Origin: Streptomyces genisteinicus
GTDB lineage: Bacteria > Actinomycetota > Actinomycetes > Streptomycetales > Streptomycetaceae
NCBI RefSeq assembly: GCF_014489615.1
Contig: NZ_CP060825.1
Span: 310,001 to 374,000 of the forward strand
Length of the DNA stretch: 64,000 nucleotides
Direction: 5' to 3'
Under the pieces are notes generated by a model. That model ran no database searches, was not told the origin of the DNA, and saw nothing but the letters and a program-made list of their open reading frames with translations. Made by a program: the position numbers and the translations under genes. Below, in pieces: positions 42,692 to 53,500 of the stretch (positions are counted from its first letter, which is position 1; each line of letters begins with the position of its first letter).

Positions 42692-42709
42692 GCCTGCGTC
42701 GCTGGTCAA
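42680..42709 (-). promoter_or_regulatory. Promoter of the amidohydrolase gene
   Basis: Minus strand: TTGACC (-35, 42704-42709), 18-base spacer, TAGGCT (-10, 42680-42685), both close to the Streptomyces vegetative consensus. The expected start is near 42673, a leader of about 58 nt to GTG 42615. No convincing plus-strand promoter for the ABC gene was found in this 206-base gap. Confidence 0.6.
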
Positions 42710-42821
42710 CGGCGGCGTACCCCGGTGGCCGAAGGACGGCCGGACCCGTCGGACGGCCCTGCGCGGCCCCCCGGTTGGAGTAACATCGGCCGACCGACCG
42801 ACGCTCCCGTGGAGGTGCCGC

Positions 42822-44555
42822 ATGCCCGCAGAAGGACGTGCCGGACGGGCCGTCCTGCGCACCGCGATCGCGGGACAGCGACGGCGCGTCGTGACCGCCT
42901 CGCTGCTGGGCATGGGCCACCAGGCGTGCGAGGTGCTGGTGCCCGTCGTCATCGGCCTGGTGATCGACGAGGCCGTGGCCACCGGCGACGCCCCCGTGCT
43001 GCTGCGGTGGCTGCTGGTCCTCGGGGTCCTGTTCCTCGCCCTCTCCACCTGCTACCGGACCTCCGCGAGGATCACCGACGCGGCGGGCGAGCACGCGGCG
43101 CACCGGCTGCGCGGCGAGCTGGGCGACCGGGTGCTCGACCCGCGCGGCGGGGCCGACACCGGGCGGCTGCCCGGCGCGCTGACCGCACTGGCCACCGGGG
43201 ACGCGGCACGGGTCGGCGCCGTCGCGGCGGCCGTCCCGTACGCGGCGGCCGCGCTGGCCGGGCTCGCCGTCAGCGCCGTCGCCCTGCTGCGGATCTCGGT
43301 GCCCCTCGGGCTGCTGATCCTGCTCGGTGTGCCGCCGCTGCTGTGGGCGGGACACCGGATCAGCAGGCCGCTGGAACGCCGCAGCGAGGTCGAGCAGGAA
43401 CGCGCCGCGCACGCCTCCGGGGTGGCGGCCGATCTCGTCGCCGGGCTGCGGGTCCTCAAGGGGATCGGGGCCGAGGCCGCCGCGGTGTCCCGCTACCGGG
43501 GCACCAGCCGCGCGTCGCTGGCCGCCGCGCTGCGGGCCGCCGTCAGCCGTGCCTGGCACGACGGCGCGATCCTCGTCCTGACGGGCATGTTCATCGTCGC
43601 CATCGCCCTGGTCGGCGCCCATCTGGCGATGCGCGACCTGATCAGTGTGGGTGAACTGGTCGCCGCCGTGGGCCTCGCCCAGTTCCTGCTGGGCCCGTTC
43701 CAGCTCCTGACCTACGTCAGCGGGGAGTTCGCGCAGGGCCGCGCCTCCGCCGACCGGATCGCCGAGGTGCTGGCCTCGCCGCCGGCCGTGACCACGGGGG
43801 CGGCCCCCGCCGCCGGCACCGGGAGCGAGGACGCGCACGCGCCGGGCGAGGGGGCGGCCGCGGGACGGCTCGCGCTGCGCGGCGTCGTCCACGGCGCGTT
43901 GCGGGGTGTGGACCTCGATGCCGCTCCCGGCGAACTGCTCGGGGTGGTCGCCCGCGACCCGGCCGAGGCCGCCGACCTGCTGCGCTGCCTGGGACGTGAG
44001 ACCGACCCGGACGAAGGGGAGATCGGCGTCGACGGACATCCCCTGACCGCGCTCGACCCGGACGCCGTGCGACGCACCGTCCTGGTGGCGCACCACGACG
44101 CCGACCTGTTCGAGAGCAGCCTGCTGGACAACGTGCGGGCCGGCACGGGCCTCGACGACGCGGCGCTCGGGCCCGCCCTCGCCGCCGCTGCCGCCGACGA
44201 CGTGGCGCGGACGCTGCCGCACGGCGGACGGACCCTGCTCACCGAGCGGGGACGGTCCCTCTCCGGCGGCCAGCGCCAGCGGGTGGCGCTGGCCAGGGCG
44301 CTCGCGGCCGATCCGCCGGTGCTGGTGCTGCACGACCCGACGACCGCCGTGGACGCGGTCACCGAGGCCCGCGTCGCCGCCCGGCTGAGGGAACTCCGCC
44401 GGGGGCGCACCACGGTTCTGGTGACCACGAGCCCCGCGCTGCTCGCCGTCACGGACCGGGTGGTGGTCCTCGACGGGGGTGCGGTGCGAGCGGAGGGCAG
44501 CCACGGCGACCTCGTGGCCGGCGACGCGGCGTACCGGTCGGCGGTGCTGGCATGA
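42822..44555 (+). CDS. ABC exporter half 1, ATP site degenerate but signature intact
   Basis: This 577-residue transmembrane-NBD half transporter starts at ATG 42822 behind GGAGG. It has six hydrophobic helices in residues about 15-300 and an NBD in about 345-577. The signature is intact (RSLSGGQRQRVALARAL), but the Walker A loop is gone (LGVVARDPAEAADLL has no GxGKS/T). The Walker B glutamate is Pro in VLVLHDPTTAVD, and the switch His is Ser (VTTSPALL). On its own it could not hydrolyse ATP. It needs the next gene's product, which has the opposite defects, so the two form a heterodimer. Near the NRPS it is the likely siderophore exporter. Confidence 0.9.
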   Translation: MPAEGRAGRAVLRTAIAGQRRRVVTASLLGMGHQACEVLVPVVIGLVIDEAVATGDAPVLLRWLLVLGVLFLALSTCYRTSARITDAAGEHAAHRLRGELGDRVLDPRGGADTGRLPGALTALATGDAARVGAVAAAVPYAAAALAGLAVSAVALLRISVPLGLLILLGVPPLLWAGHRISRPLERRSEVEQERAAHASGVAADLVAGLRVLKGIGAEAAAVSRYRGTSRASLAAALRAAVSRAWHDGAILVLTGMFIVAIALVGAHLAMRDLISVGELVAAVGLAQFLLGPFQLLTYVSGEFAQGRASADRIAEVLASPPAVTTGAAPAAGTGSEDAHAPGEGAAAGRLALRGVVHGALRGVDLDAAPGELLGVVARDPAEAADLLRCLGRETDPDEGEIGVDGHPLTALDPDAVRRTVLVAHHDADLFESSLLDNVRAGTGLDDAALGPALAAAAADDVARTLPHGGRTLLTERGRSLSGGQRQRVALARALAADPPVLVLHDPTTAVDAVTEARVAARLRELRRGRTTVLVTTSPALLAVTDRVVVLDGGAVRAEGSHGDLVAGDAAYRSAVLA

Positions 44556-44670
44556 CGGGCCGTGCCTGCGCCCCGCACCGGACACCGGGTCCGGACGCCC
44601 CGCGCACCGCCGACGGGGCCGGGACGATCACGGCCACGGTCTCGGCCACGGGACGGACGAAGGAGAGCAG

Positions 44671-46482
44671 ATGACGGACGAGTCGCCGCCCGCCGGTCCG
44701 CCGGAGCGCGCACTGCTGCCCACCGCGACGGCCCGGGAGACCCTCGCGGCGCTCGGCGCGCTGCTGCACGGCCACCGGCTGCTCGCCGCCGCGGCCGCGG
44801 CCGTGCTCGTCGCCGGCACGGCGATCGGGCTGCTGACCGCGCCCCTCCTCGGCCGTGTCGTGGACCTCGTCGTCGAGCAGCGGGGCACCGCCGCGCTGAC
44901 GCTGCCGATGGTCCTGCTGCTGGCCGTCGCCGTGGCCCGGGGCCTCGCGACCGCGGTCGGCAACGCGCTCGTGGCGCGGCTCGGCGAGACGGTCCTCGCG
45001 GGCCTGCGCGAGAAGTTCGTGGCGCGGGCGCTGCACCTGCCGCTCGACCGGGTCGAGCAGGCGGGGTCCGGGGACCTGACCTCACGGGTGACCGGCGACG
45101 TGACGGTGACGACCAAGGCGGTGCGCCAGGCCCTTCCGGAGTTCAGCGGCGCGCTCCTCACGATCGTCCTGACCACGGCCGGACTCGCCGTCCTGGACTG
45201 GCGCTTCCTGCTCGCCGTGCTTCCCGTGGTGCCCGTCCACGTGCTGACCGTGCGCTGGTACATGCCGCGTGCCTCCCGCGTGTACGCGGCGCACCGGGTG
45301 GCGTCGGGAGCGCTCCAGCACCAGCTGCTGGACAGCATCGGCGGTGTGCGGACCGTCCGCGCGTTCCGGCTGGGCGACGCGCACTCCGGCCTGCTGCGGG
45401 AACGGTCCGAGGCGGCCGTCCGGCTCTCGCTGCGCGGCAGCCGCCTCGTGTCGGGCTTCTTCTCCCGGCTCAACGCCGCCGAGTTCGTCGGCCTGGCCTC
45501 CGTCCTCGCGACCGGCTTCGTGCTGGTGCGCGACGACGCCGTGAGCATCGGCACGGCGACGGCCGCCGCGCTGTACTTCCACGGCCTGTTCAACCCCCTC
45601 AACGCGGCGCTCTTCCTCATCGACGAGGCGCAGTCGGCGGGCGCCTCGCTCGCCCGGCTCGTCGGCGTCTCGCAGCTGCCCGCCGAACGCGAGCCGGACG
45701 GGCGGGCCGTCCCGGTCGACGGTTCCGTCAAGGTCGACGCGCTCAGCCACGCGTACGCCCCCGGGCATCCCGTCCTGCACGAGGTCGATCTCGACGTGCG
45801 CAGCGGGGAGCGGGTCGCCCTGGTCGGTGCGAGCGGGGCCGGCAAGACGACGCTGGCGAAGCTGATCGCGGGAGTCCACGAGCCGTCCGGCGGAGTGATC
45901 GTGCTGGGCGGTGTCGACACGCGGGAGCTGGGTCCGGCCGGGGTGCGGCGTGCCGTGACGATGATCAGCCAGGAGGTCCACGTCTTCGCCGGGCCGCTCG
46001 CCGACGACCTCCGCCTCGCGCGGCCCTCGGCGTCCGACGCCGAGGTGCGGGCGGCGCTGGAGCGGGTCGGGGCGCTGGAGTGGGCCGGGGCCCTGCCGCA
46101 GGGGGTGGACACCGTCGTCGGCGAGGGCGGCCACCGCCTCACCGTCACCCAGGCGCAGCAGCTGGCCCTCGCCCGCCTCGTCCTCGCCGGACTCCCCGTC
46201 GCCATTCTGGACGAGGCGACCGCCGACGCCGGGAGCGCGGGAGCGCGGGTGCTGGAACGTGCGGCGGAGAACGCGCTGGAGGGGCGTACGGGTCTGCTGG
46301 TCGCCCACCGGCTGCCGCAGGCGGCCGCCGCGGACAGGATCGTCGTCCTCGACGAGGGCCGTGTCGTGGAGAGCGGCACCCACGCCGGACTGCTCGCGGC
46401 CGGGGGGCGTTACGCGGCGCTCTGGGCGGCGTGGTCGGCGGGCCGCGGGACCCCGGAGTCCCCGGAGTCCCCGGCGACGTGA
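44671..46482 (+). CDS. ABC exporter half 2, intact Walker motifs but no signature
   Basis: This 603-residue half transporter starts at ATG 44671 with the excellent ribosome-binding site AAGGAGAG. Six membrane helices (about residues 35-320) precede the NBD (about 360-595). Walker A is intact (LVGASGAGKTTLAKLIAG), as are the Q-loop (TMISQEVHVF), Walker B with catalytic Glu (VAILDEATAD) and switch His (LLVAHRLPQA). The signature LSGGQ is replaced by LTVTQAQQLALAR. It complements half 1, so the dimer would have one working ATP site. The C-terminus carries a PESPES repeat, and tandem repeats begin exactly at the stop codon. Confidence 0.9.
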   Translation: MTDESPPAGPPERALLPTATARETLAALGALLHGHRLLAAAAAAVLVAGTAIGLLTAPLLGRVVDLVVEQRGTAALTLPMVLLLAVAVARGLATAVGNALVARLGETVLAGLREKFVARALHLPLDRVEQAGSGDLTSRVTGDVTVTTKAVRQALPEFSGALLTIVLTTAGLAVLDWRFLLAVLPVVPVHVLTVRWYMPRASRVYAAHRVASGALQHQLLDSIGGVRTVRAFRLGDAHSGLLRERSEAAVRLSLRGSRLVSGFFSRLNAAEFVGLASVLATGFVLVRDDAVSIGTATAAALYFHGLFNPLNAALFLIDEAQSAGASLARLVGVSQLPAEREPDGRAVPVDGSVKVDALSHAYAPGHPVLHEVDLDVRSGERVALVGASGAGKTTLAKLIAGVHEPSGGVIVLGGVDTRELGPAGVRRAVTMISQEVHVFAGPLADDLRLARPSASDAEVRAALERVGALEWAGALPQGVDTVVGEGGHRLTVTQAQQLALARLVLAGLPVAILDEATADAGSAGARVLERAAENALEGRTGLLVAHRLPQAAAADRIVVLDEGRVVESGTHAGLLAAGGRYAALWAAWSAGRGTPESPESPAT

Positions 46483-46528
46483 GCGGTCGGCGCGGTGAGC
46501 GGTCGGCGCGGTGAGCGGTCGGCGCGGT
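46481..46528. repeat. Three perfect 16-bp tandem repeats at the ABC gene stop
   Basis: gagcggtcggcgcggt is repeated exactly three times (46481-46496, 46497-46512, 46513-46528), followed by a degenerate copy. The first unit contains the last two bases of the TGA stop. Confidence 0.9.
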
Positions 46529-46627
46529 GGGCGACCGGCGTGAGGCGCGGGGCGGGGCGACGGGCGGTTCGCGGCACTCGGCGGAGGCCGCGGCGGGGGC
46601 CTCGGCGGGCGGCCGGCGGCTGCGGCG

Positions 46628-47098
46628 TCAGTAGTAGCGGCTCATCAGGCGGGTGCTCCAGGCGGGCTGGACGACGGGCTCGGACGGGGCGAACTCGGCC
46701 ATGTAGGGCTTGATGTCGAGCACCGGCGACCCGGCGAGCGCGTCCAGCCCCACGACGTGGAGGTCGAGCCCGTCGACGCCGAGCAGCCGGCAGCGGGAGA
46801 CGCCGAGCCGGTTGGGCCGGTACGGGCCCCGGTGCGCGAAGACGCCGACGGGTGCTCCGTCCGGCTGCCCGCGCGGCGGGATCGGGCCGGTGCGCACGGC
46901 GCCGGGCGCGATCCGGTCGAAGACGAAGACGACTTCGAGGTGGGAGAAGTCCTCCAGCCCGAGGAACGGCGACCGCTCCCGGAACGCCTCGTCCAGCCGG
47001 ATCACGGCCTCGCTGCCGCCCCAGGCGTCCTCGAACACCTCGGTGCGGCCGCCCACCACCCGTGCCACCGGGGTGAGTTCCACGGTCTCCGGGCTCAT
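46628..47098 (-). CDS. TrmO/TsaA-like SAM-dependent methyltransferase family protein
   Basis: This 156-residue protein has a single TsaA/UPF0066 fold. Signatures: SPFLGLEDFSHLEVVFVFDR (about residues 43-62), VGVFAHRGPYRPNRLGVSRC (about 84-103) and GSPVLDIKPYMAEF (about 123-136). TrmO N6-methylates threonylcarbamoyl-adenosine 37 in tRNA; actinobacterial paralogues are diverse and may act elsewhere. It stands alone between the transporter and the MbtH gene, on the strand of the NRPS, and may be unrelated to it. The 251-base gap 47099-47349 shows only the NRPS-operon terminator. Confidence 0.87.
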   Translation of the reverse strand: MSPETVELTPVARVVGGRTEVFEDAWGGSEAVIRLDEAFRERSPFLGLEDFSHLEVVFVFDRIAPGAVRTGPIPPRGQPDGAPVGVFAHRGPYRPNRLGVSRCRLLGVDGLDLHVVGLDALAGSPVLDIKPYMAEFAPSEPVVQPAWSTRLMSRYY

Positions 47099-47326
47099 GC
47101 CGCCGCCCCCCGGGTCGTGGGGGCGTGCGGGTCGCGGAGCGGCAGGACGGTCATCAACGTCTCCCGGGCGTCGTCGGATCGGGACGGATCGGCGATCACC
47201 CGGGCGACGTTACCCGTGTTCCGGTCCCCCGGCCCCGCCCGGGGCGCGGTGTTCACACCGGGTGACCCTCCCCGCCGTGCGTCAGCGGGTCGTCCCGCGG
47301 ACGCACGGACCCGGGCGGGGGCGGCT

Positions 47327-47346
47327 CGCGGGGGCACGCCCCCGCG
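47327..47346 (-). terminator. Perfect hairpin ending the NRPS-mbtH operon
   Basis: cgcgggggc (47327-47335) and gcccccgcg (47338-47346) are exact complements, 3 bases past the MbtH stop codon. The 2-base centre means the effective stem is about 8 pairs. Confidence 0.75.
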
Positions 47347-47349
47347 TCC

Positions 47350-47562
47350 TCAGGACATGCGGGCGACCAGGCTCGCCGGGCGCAGGTCCGTCCAGTGGGT
47401 CTCCACGTAGGACAGGCAGGCCTCGCGGGTGTCCTCGCCGAACACGGTGCGCCAGCCGGGCGGGATCTCGGCGAACACGGGCCACAGCGAGTGCTGGTTC
47501 TCGTCGTTGACGAGCACGAGGAAGCGGCCCTGCGGGTCCTCGAACGGGTTGGTGGCGGTCAT
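47350..47562 (-). CDS. MbtH-like NRPS helper protein
   Basis: This 70-residue protein shows the full MbtH family pattern: [39 protein letters not shown], then ETHWTDLRP, with the conserved Trp residues that clasp the adenylation domain. ATG 47562 overlaps the NRPS stop by 4 bases, so it is made in step with the NRPS. It is required for folding or activity of A domains. It is the last gene before a strong hairpin. Confidence 0.97.
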   Translation of the reverse strand: MTATNPFEDPQGRFLVLVNDENQHSLWPVFAEIPPGWRTVFGEDTREACLSYVETHWTDLRPASLVARMS

Positions 47563-50500
47563 GCGTCGTCGCTCCTCGGAGGGGGTGTGGTGAGGGACAG
47601 CTGGGAGAGGGGTCGGTGGGGGTGGTCCACGGCGTGCCGCAGCAGCGCCGTGAGGCCGGCGGCGAGGCGCGGGGCGTCCGCCGGTCCGTGGAGTTCGCAG
47701 TGCACCGGGCCGGCGCCGCGCGGCTCGTGGAACCCCAGCACGAGGTCCGTCCTGGGCGGCCCCGTCGGGACCACGTGGAACGTGCCCATGCCGCCCTCCA
47801 GTTCGGCGAGGTCGGCCTGCTCGTGGTGGATGAGCACGACCTGCGGCCCGCCCGGAGGCAGACCGGCCGCGCGGACGACGTCGTCGAAGGGGACGTCCTG
47901 GTGGTCCAGGGCGCCGAGGGTGGTCTCGCGCACCCGCTCCAGCAGCCGGGAGAAGGCGGGGTCGCCGCCGGTGTCGGTGCGCAGGACCACCGTCCCGCCG
48001 AAGCAGCCGACGAGGTCGGCCAGCCGTTCGTCGGACCGTCCGGCGACCATGGTGCCGATCGGCAGGTCGGTGCCCGCGCCGTGCGCGGTGAGCAGCGCCG
48101 CCAGGGCGGCGTGCAGGACCATGAACATGCTGGTGCCGGTGGCGTGCGCGAGCCGGTCGACGGCCTCGTGGAGCTCCTCGTCGAGGACGAAGGCGTACGG
48201 CTCTCCGGAGCCCTCGGGGCGGCCCGGTCCGGTCGGCAGCGCGATGTGTTCGGGCACGTCCCGCAGGGTGCCGCGCCACCAGTCGAGCTGCCGGGCGGCC
48301 GTGCTGCCGGGATCGGCGGGGTCGCCGAGGAGTCCACCGGCCCAGACCGTGTAGTCGGAGTACGTCACCGGCAGGGGTTCCCAGGCGGGCGCGCGGCCGG
48401 CGGCCCGCGCGGCGTAGGCGGTGGTGAGGTCGCGGAAGAGCGGCACGACCGACCACTCGTCCACCGCGAGGTGGTGCGCGGTCAGCAGCAGGGTCTGCGC
48501 GCCGTCGGGCCCGGTGAGCAGCGTGGCGGCGAACGGCGCGCCCTTGGACGCGTCCGGTGCGGCGGCGGCGAGTTCGCGAAGGCGCGTGCCGGGGTCGGGG
48601 CAGCTCTCGCGGACCAGTGCCCCGGGCGCGGCCGGGCGCTGCCGCGGCACGCCGGAGGGATGGGGGGTGAAGGCGGTGCGCAGGGGTTCGTGGCGGGCGA
48701 CGAGGTCCGCCACCGCCTCGGCGAGCGCCTCGGCGTCGAAACCGCCGGGCGGCGCGCCCAGCGCGAGGGCGTGGTCGTGGACGCGATGGCGCCGCAGCGA
48801 CGTCCACTGCCACCGCTGGGCCGGGGCGGCGGGCAGCGCGGTGTCCGCCGGGCCGCGTGCGCCGGACGGGCGCAGCGCCGGCCGGGCGGCGGCCGCCGAT
48901 GCCAGCGCCGCGGCGATGCGGGACACGGTCGGGGCGTCGAAGACGTCCCGGACGCCGAGTTCGGCGCCGAACTCGGTGCGGATGCGGGCGAGGAGCCGCA
49001 TCACGGCCATCGAATGACCGCCGAGGGCGAAGAAGTTGTCGTGGACGCCGACGTCCGGCAGCCGCAGGATCTCGCCGAAGAGGCCGGCGAGCCGGCGCTC
49101 CGTCGGCGTGTCCGGGCGGTCGGCCCCGGTGAGGGAGGCCCAGTCGGGTGCGGGCAGGGCCTTGCGGTCCAGTTTGCCGTTGGGTGTCAGCGGCAGCGGG
49201 CCGTCCAGGGCGACGACCAGGGCGGGCACCATGTACTCGGGCAGCAGTCCCGCGGCGTGGGCGCGCAGCGCCTGCGGGTCGGCCGCGGGCCGGCCGGCGG
49301 CGCCGGGCCCCGGCTCGTCGCCGGGGCCGGAGTGCGCCGCGCCGGGGCCGGAGTGCGCCGCGCCGGAGCGGGAGTGCGCGGAGCCGGACCGCCCCGCGCC
49401 GGAGCCGGAGTCCGTCGCCGGGAGGTCTCCGGGCGGCGGCTCGGCGACGGTGTAGGCGACCAGGCGGACGATGTCGCCGTCGCGTTCGGGGACGACGGCG
49501 GCCTGTGCGACGGCCGGGTGCGCGGCGAGCGCGGCCTCGATCTCGCCGAGTTCGACGCGGAAGCCGCGGATCTTCACCTGGTCGTCCGCGCGTCCCACGA
49601 AGTCGAGGTTGCCGTCCGCGCGCCAGCGGGCCCGGTCCCCGGTGCGGTACATCCGCGTGCCGGGCGGTCCGTAGGGGTCCGCGACGAAGCGTTCGGCGGT
49701 CAGCGCGCGCCTGCCGAGGTAGCCCCGGGCGAGGCCGCGTCCGGCGACGTAGAGCTCGCCGACGACGCCGGGCGGGACGGGTTGCAGCGTCCGGTCCAGC
49801 ACGTAGCAGACGGTGTTGGGGTCGGGGCGGCCGATGGGGACGCGGCCGGCGGGCCGGGCGCCGGCCTCGCGGGCGTTCCAGAGCGTGGAGTTGACGGTCG
49901 CCTCGGTGAGCCCGTACGCGCAGATCAGGTCGGCGTCAGGGAAGCGGGTGAACAGGTCCGGCGGCACCGTCTCCGTGCCGACCAGGACGGTCGATCCCGC
50001 GGGCAGGTCGCAGCCCGGGGGCAGGGCGGAGACGAGGGAGGGCGGCAGGATCATGTGGGTGATGCGCCGGGCGGCGAGGAAGTCGGTCAGCGCGGGCCCC
50101 GCGACGCGCGCCTCGTCCGGGACGAGGACGAGGGTGCCGCCGTGGCAGAGCGCCATGACCAGTTCGAAGACGAAGACGTCGAAGCCGACGGAGGCGAACT
50201 GGAGCACCCTGCTGTCGCGGCGCAGCCCCATCCGGTCGACGGCGGTGGCGACGAGGCCGGCGATCCCGTCGTGGGAGACGACGACGCCCTTGGGCCTGCC
50301 GGTCGAGCCGGAGGTGTAGATGACGTAGGCGGCCTGGTCGAGGCCGGGGGGCGGGGTTCCGGGGGACGCGGCCGGCAGGGAGCCGAGTTCGGCCGCCGTC
50401 GCGGGCGCGTCCAGGAGGACGACGGGGGTGCCCGGCACGGCGGGGATCTTCCCGGCGACCTGTTCGGTGGCGACGACGAGGGCCGCTCCGCTGTCCTCGA

Positions 50501-53500
50501 TCATGTAGGCGAGCCGGTCGGCCGGGTGGACCAGATCCAGCGGGAGGAAGGCGGCACCGAGTTTGAGGACGGCGACGACGGTCGCGACCATGTCGGCGGA
50601 ACGGGGGACCGCCACGCCCACGATGTCCTCGGCGCCCACGCCGCGACCGGCCAGCAGGCGGGCGATCCGGTTGGAGCGGGCGTCGAGTTCCGCGTAGTCC
50701 AGCTGCCCGGAACGCTCGGCGACGGCCACGGCGCCGGGGCGCTGCGCGGTCTGCCGGGCGATGAGCGCGGGCAGCGACGCGTCGTCCACCGGGCGTGCGG
50801 TGTCGTTGAACCCGGTGAGCACGAGGTCGCGTTCGCCCGGGGCGAGGATGCCGGCGCCGGAGAGCGGCCGGTCGGGTGCGGCGGCGACCGCGGCGGCCAG
50901 CAGGAGCAGCCTGTCGCCGATCCTCTCGGCGGTCTCCCGGTCGAACAGCTCGGTCGCGTACTCCAGCCGGCAGCTCAGCGACCCCGGTCCGTCCGCGTCC
51001 GGAGTGTGCTCGGTGAAGCTGAGGACGAGGTCGAACTTGGCGGACCGGATGCGGAACGGCACGTCCTCGACCGTGAGTCCGGGCATGCCGGGCAGGTCGC
51101 CGCCGCGGGTGTGGTGGCCGACCATCACCTGGAACAGCGGGTTGCGGGCGAGGGACCGCACCGGGTTGAGGGCTTCGACGACGGACTCGAACGGCACGTC
51201 GGCGTGCGAGAACGCCGCGAGGTCGGTGTCGCGGACGCGGGTCAGCAGACCGGTGAAGGAGGGGTCGCCGGAGAGGTCGGTGCGCAGTACCAGGGTGTTC
51301 ACGAAGAAGCCGACCAGGTCGTCGAGGGCCTCGTCGCCGCGCCCGGCGATCGGTGCGCCGAGCGGGATGTCGGTGCCGGCTCCGAGCCGGTGCAGCAGGG
51401 CGGCGGCCAGGGCATGGGTCACCATGAACATGCTGGCGCCGTTCTCCCGGGCCAGCCTCCTCAGGGCCCGGTGGACCTCCGTGCCGAAGCGCACGTCGAG
51501 TTCGGCGCCGGTGAACGCGGGCCTGGCCGGCCGGGGCCGGTCGGTGGGCAGCTCGATCTCCTCGGGGGCGCCGTCGAGGGCGGTGCGCCAGTACGCCAGC
51601 TGCCGGGCGGCCCGGCTCGAAGGGTCGGCCGGGTCGCCGAGCAGACGCCGCTGCCACAGCGCGTAGTCGGCGTACTGCACGGGCAGCGGCCGGAAGCCGG
51701 GGGCCTCGCCGGAGCGGCGGGCGGCGTAGGCGGTGGCGAGGTCGCGCAGGAAGGGGCGGTCGGACCACTCGTCGGTGGTGATGTGGTGCAGCAGGAGGAT
51801 CAGCACGTGGTCGTCGGGCGAGACCTCCACGAGGGTGGCGCGCAGGGGCAGTTCGGCCCGGAGGTCGAAGGGCCTGCCGACCGCGGCGTCCACGAGGGCG
51901 TCGAGACCGGTGCCGGTACCAGGGGCGGTGCCGCTGTCGGGGCCGGTACCGGGGGCGGTGCCGCTGTCGGGGCCGGTACCGGTGTCAGGACCTGAGCCGG
52001 CTCCGTGGCCGTGTCCGGTGGCGCGCACGCGGTCGAGGACGGGCCGCGCCTCGGCCGGGGGCAGCACCCGCTGGTGCACCAGGCCCTCGCGTTCGGCGAA
52101 GACGGTGCGCAGTGCCTCGTGGCGGTCGGTGACGTCGGCGAGGGCGCGGGTGAGGGCGTCCGTGTCCAGCGGACCGCGCAGCCTCATGACGAGGGGGAAG
52201 TTGTAGGCGGCGGAGGTGCGTTCGATCTGCTGCACGACCCACAGGCGCTGCTGGGCGTGGGAGAGCGGGAGTTCGGCGGGGCGCGGCTCGGGGCGCAGGG
52301 CCGGGCGGTCCGTGTCCCCCGGGGAGACCCGCAGGGCGAGGGCGGCCGGTGTGGGGGCCTCGAACAGGTCCCGGATCGAGAGGTCGGCGCCGAGCAGGGT
52401 GCGGGCGCGGCCGATCAGGCGGGTGGCGAGCAGGGAGTGCCCGCCGAGGTCGAAGAAGCCGGCGTCGGCGCCCACGCTGCCCTCGGGCAGGGAGAGCACG
52501 TCGGCGAAGAGCGCGCACAGGACCTCCTCGCGCGGTGTGCGCGGGGCGCGGACGGCGCCGGCGGGCGCGAACTCGGGGGCGGGCAGGGCGCCGACGTCGA
52601 GTTTGCCGTTGACGGTGAGCGGCAGGGTGGGGGCCGGGACGAGCGCGGCGGGGACCATGTAGTCGGGCAGCGCCGCCTTCAGGTGGGCGCGCAGGGCGTC
52701 GAGGAGCGGGGCGGGGTCGGCGGCGGGGTCCTCGGGGACGACGTAACCGACGAGCCGGCGGGTGTCCGCCGTGGTGTCCACGACGACGGCGGCGTGCGCG
52801 ACGCCGGGGTGGGCGGCGACGGCTGCGGAGATCTCGGCGGGTTCGACGCGGTAGCCGCGGATCTTGACCTGGTCGTCGGTGCGGCCGAGGAAGTCGGTCT
52901 GCCCGTCCGGCCTGCGGCGGACCAGGTCCCCGGTGCGGTACATCCGCTCGCCGGGCTCCCCGAACAGGTCCGCGACGAAGCGTTCCGCGGTCAGACCCGG
53001 GCGGTCGTGGTAGCCGCGGGCGAGACCGGTGCCGGCGATGTACAGCTCCCCGGGGCAGCCGGCGGGGACCGGCCGGAGCATCGGGTCGAGGATGTACGCG
53101 CGGGTGCCGCGGATGGGGACGCCGACCGTGGGCGCCGCGCTGTCCGCGGTGGACCCGCCGAGGGTGTTGATCGTGTACTCGGTCGGGCCGTAGAGGTTGT
53201 AGCCGTAGGTGCCGGGGGTGTCGCGGAGCGCGGTCCACACGCCGTCGGTGACGGCCTCGCCGCCGAGCAGGACCAGTGCGGGCCGGTGGGCGCGGGGCGG
53301 GGCGGTTGCGGGGCCGGCGGCGCTCGCGTCCGCGGCCTCACCGTCCGCCGCCTCACCGCCGGCCGCCTCACCGTCAGCGGCCTCCGCGTCCCGGTCGAGG
53401 AGCCCCTCCTCGATCAGCAGCTGCGCGTAGGTGGGGGTGACGTTGACGACGTCCACCCGGTGGCGGTCGCAGTAGGCCACCAGGGCCGCGGCGTCGCGGC

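Noticed and set aside
47616..51995. Open frame of about 1,460 codons on the plus strand opposite the NRPS
   Set aside because: Long antisense frames are common in very GC-rich genes. The product is a random Gly/Val/Asp/Arg-rich mixture, has no domain motifs and repeats the symmetry of the NRPS codons.
49320..53379. Regular short repeats as a CRISPR array
   Set aside because: Units are adjacent without spacers, in frame with protein loops, and no cas genes are present.
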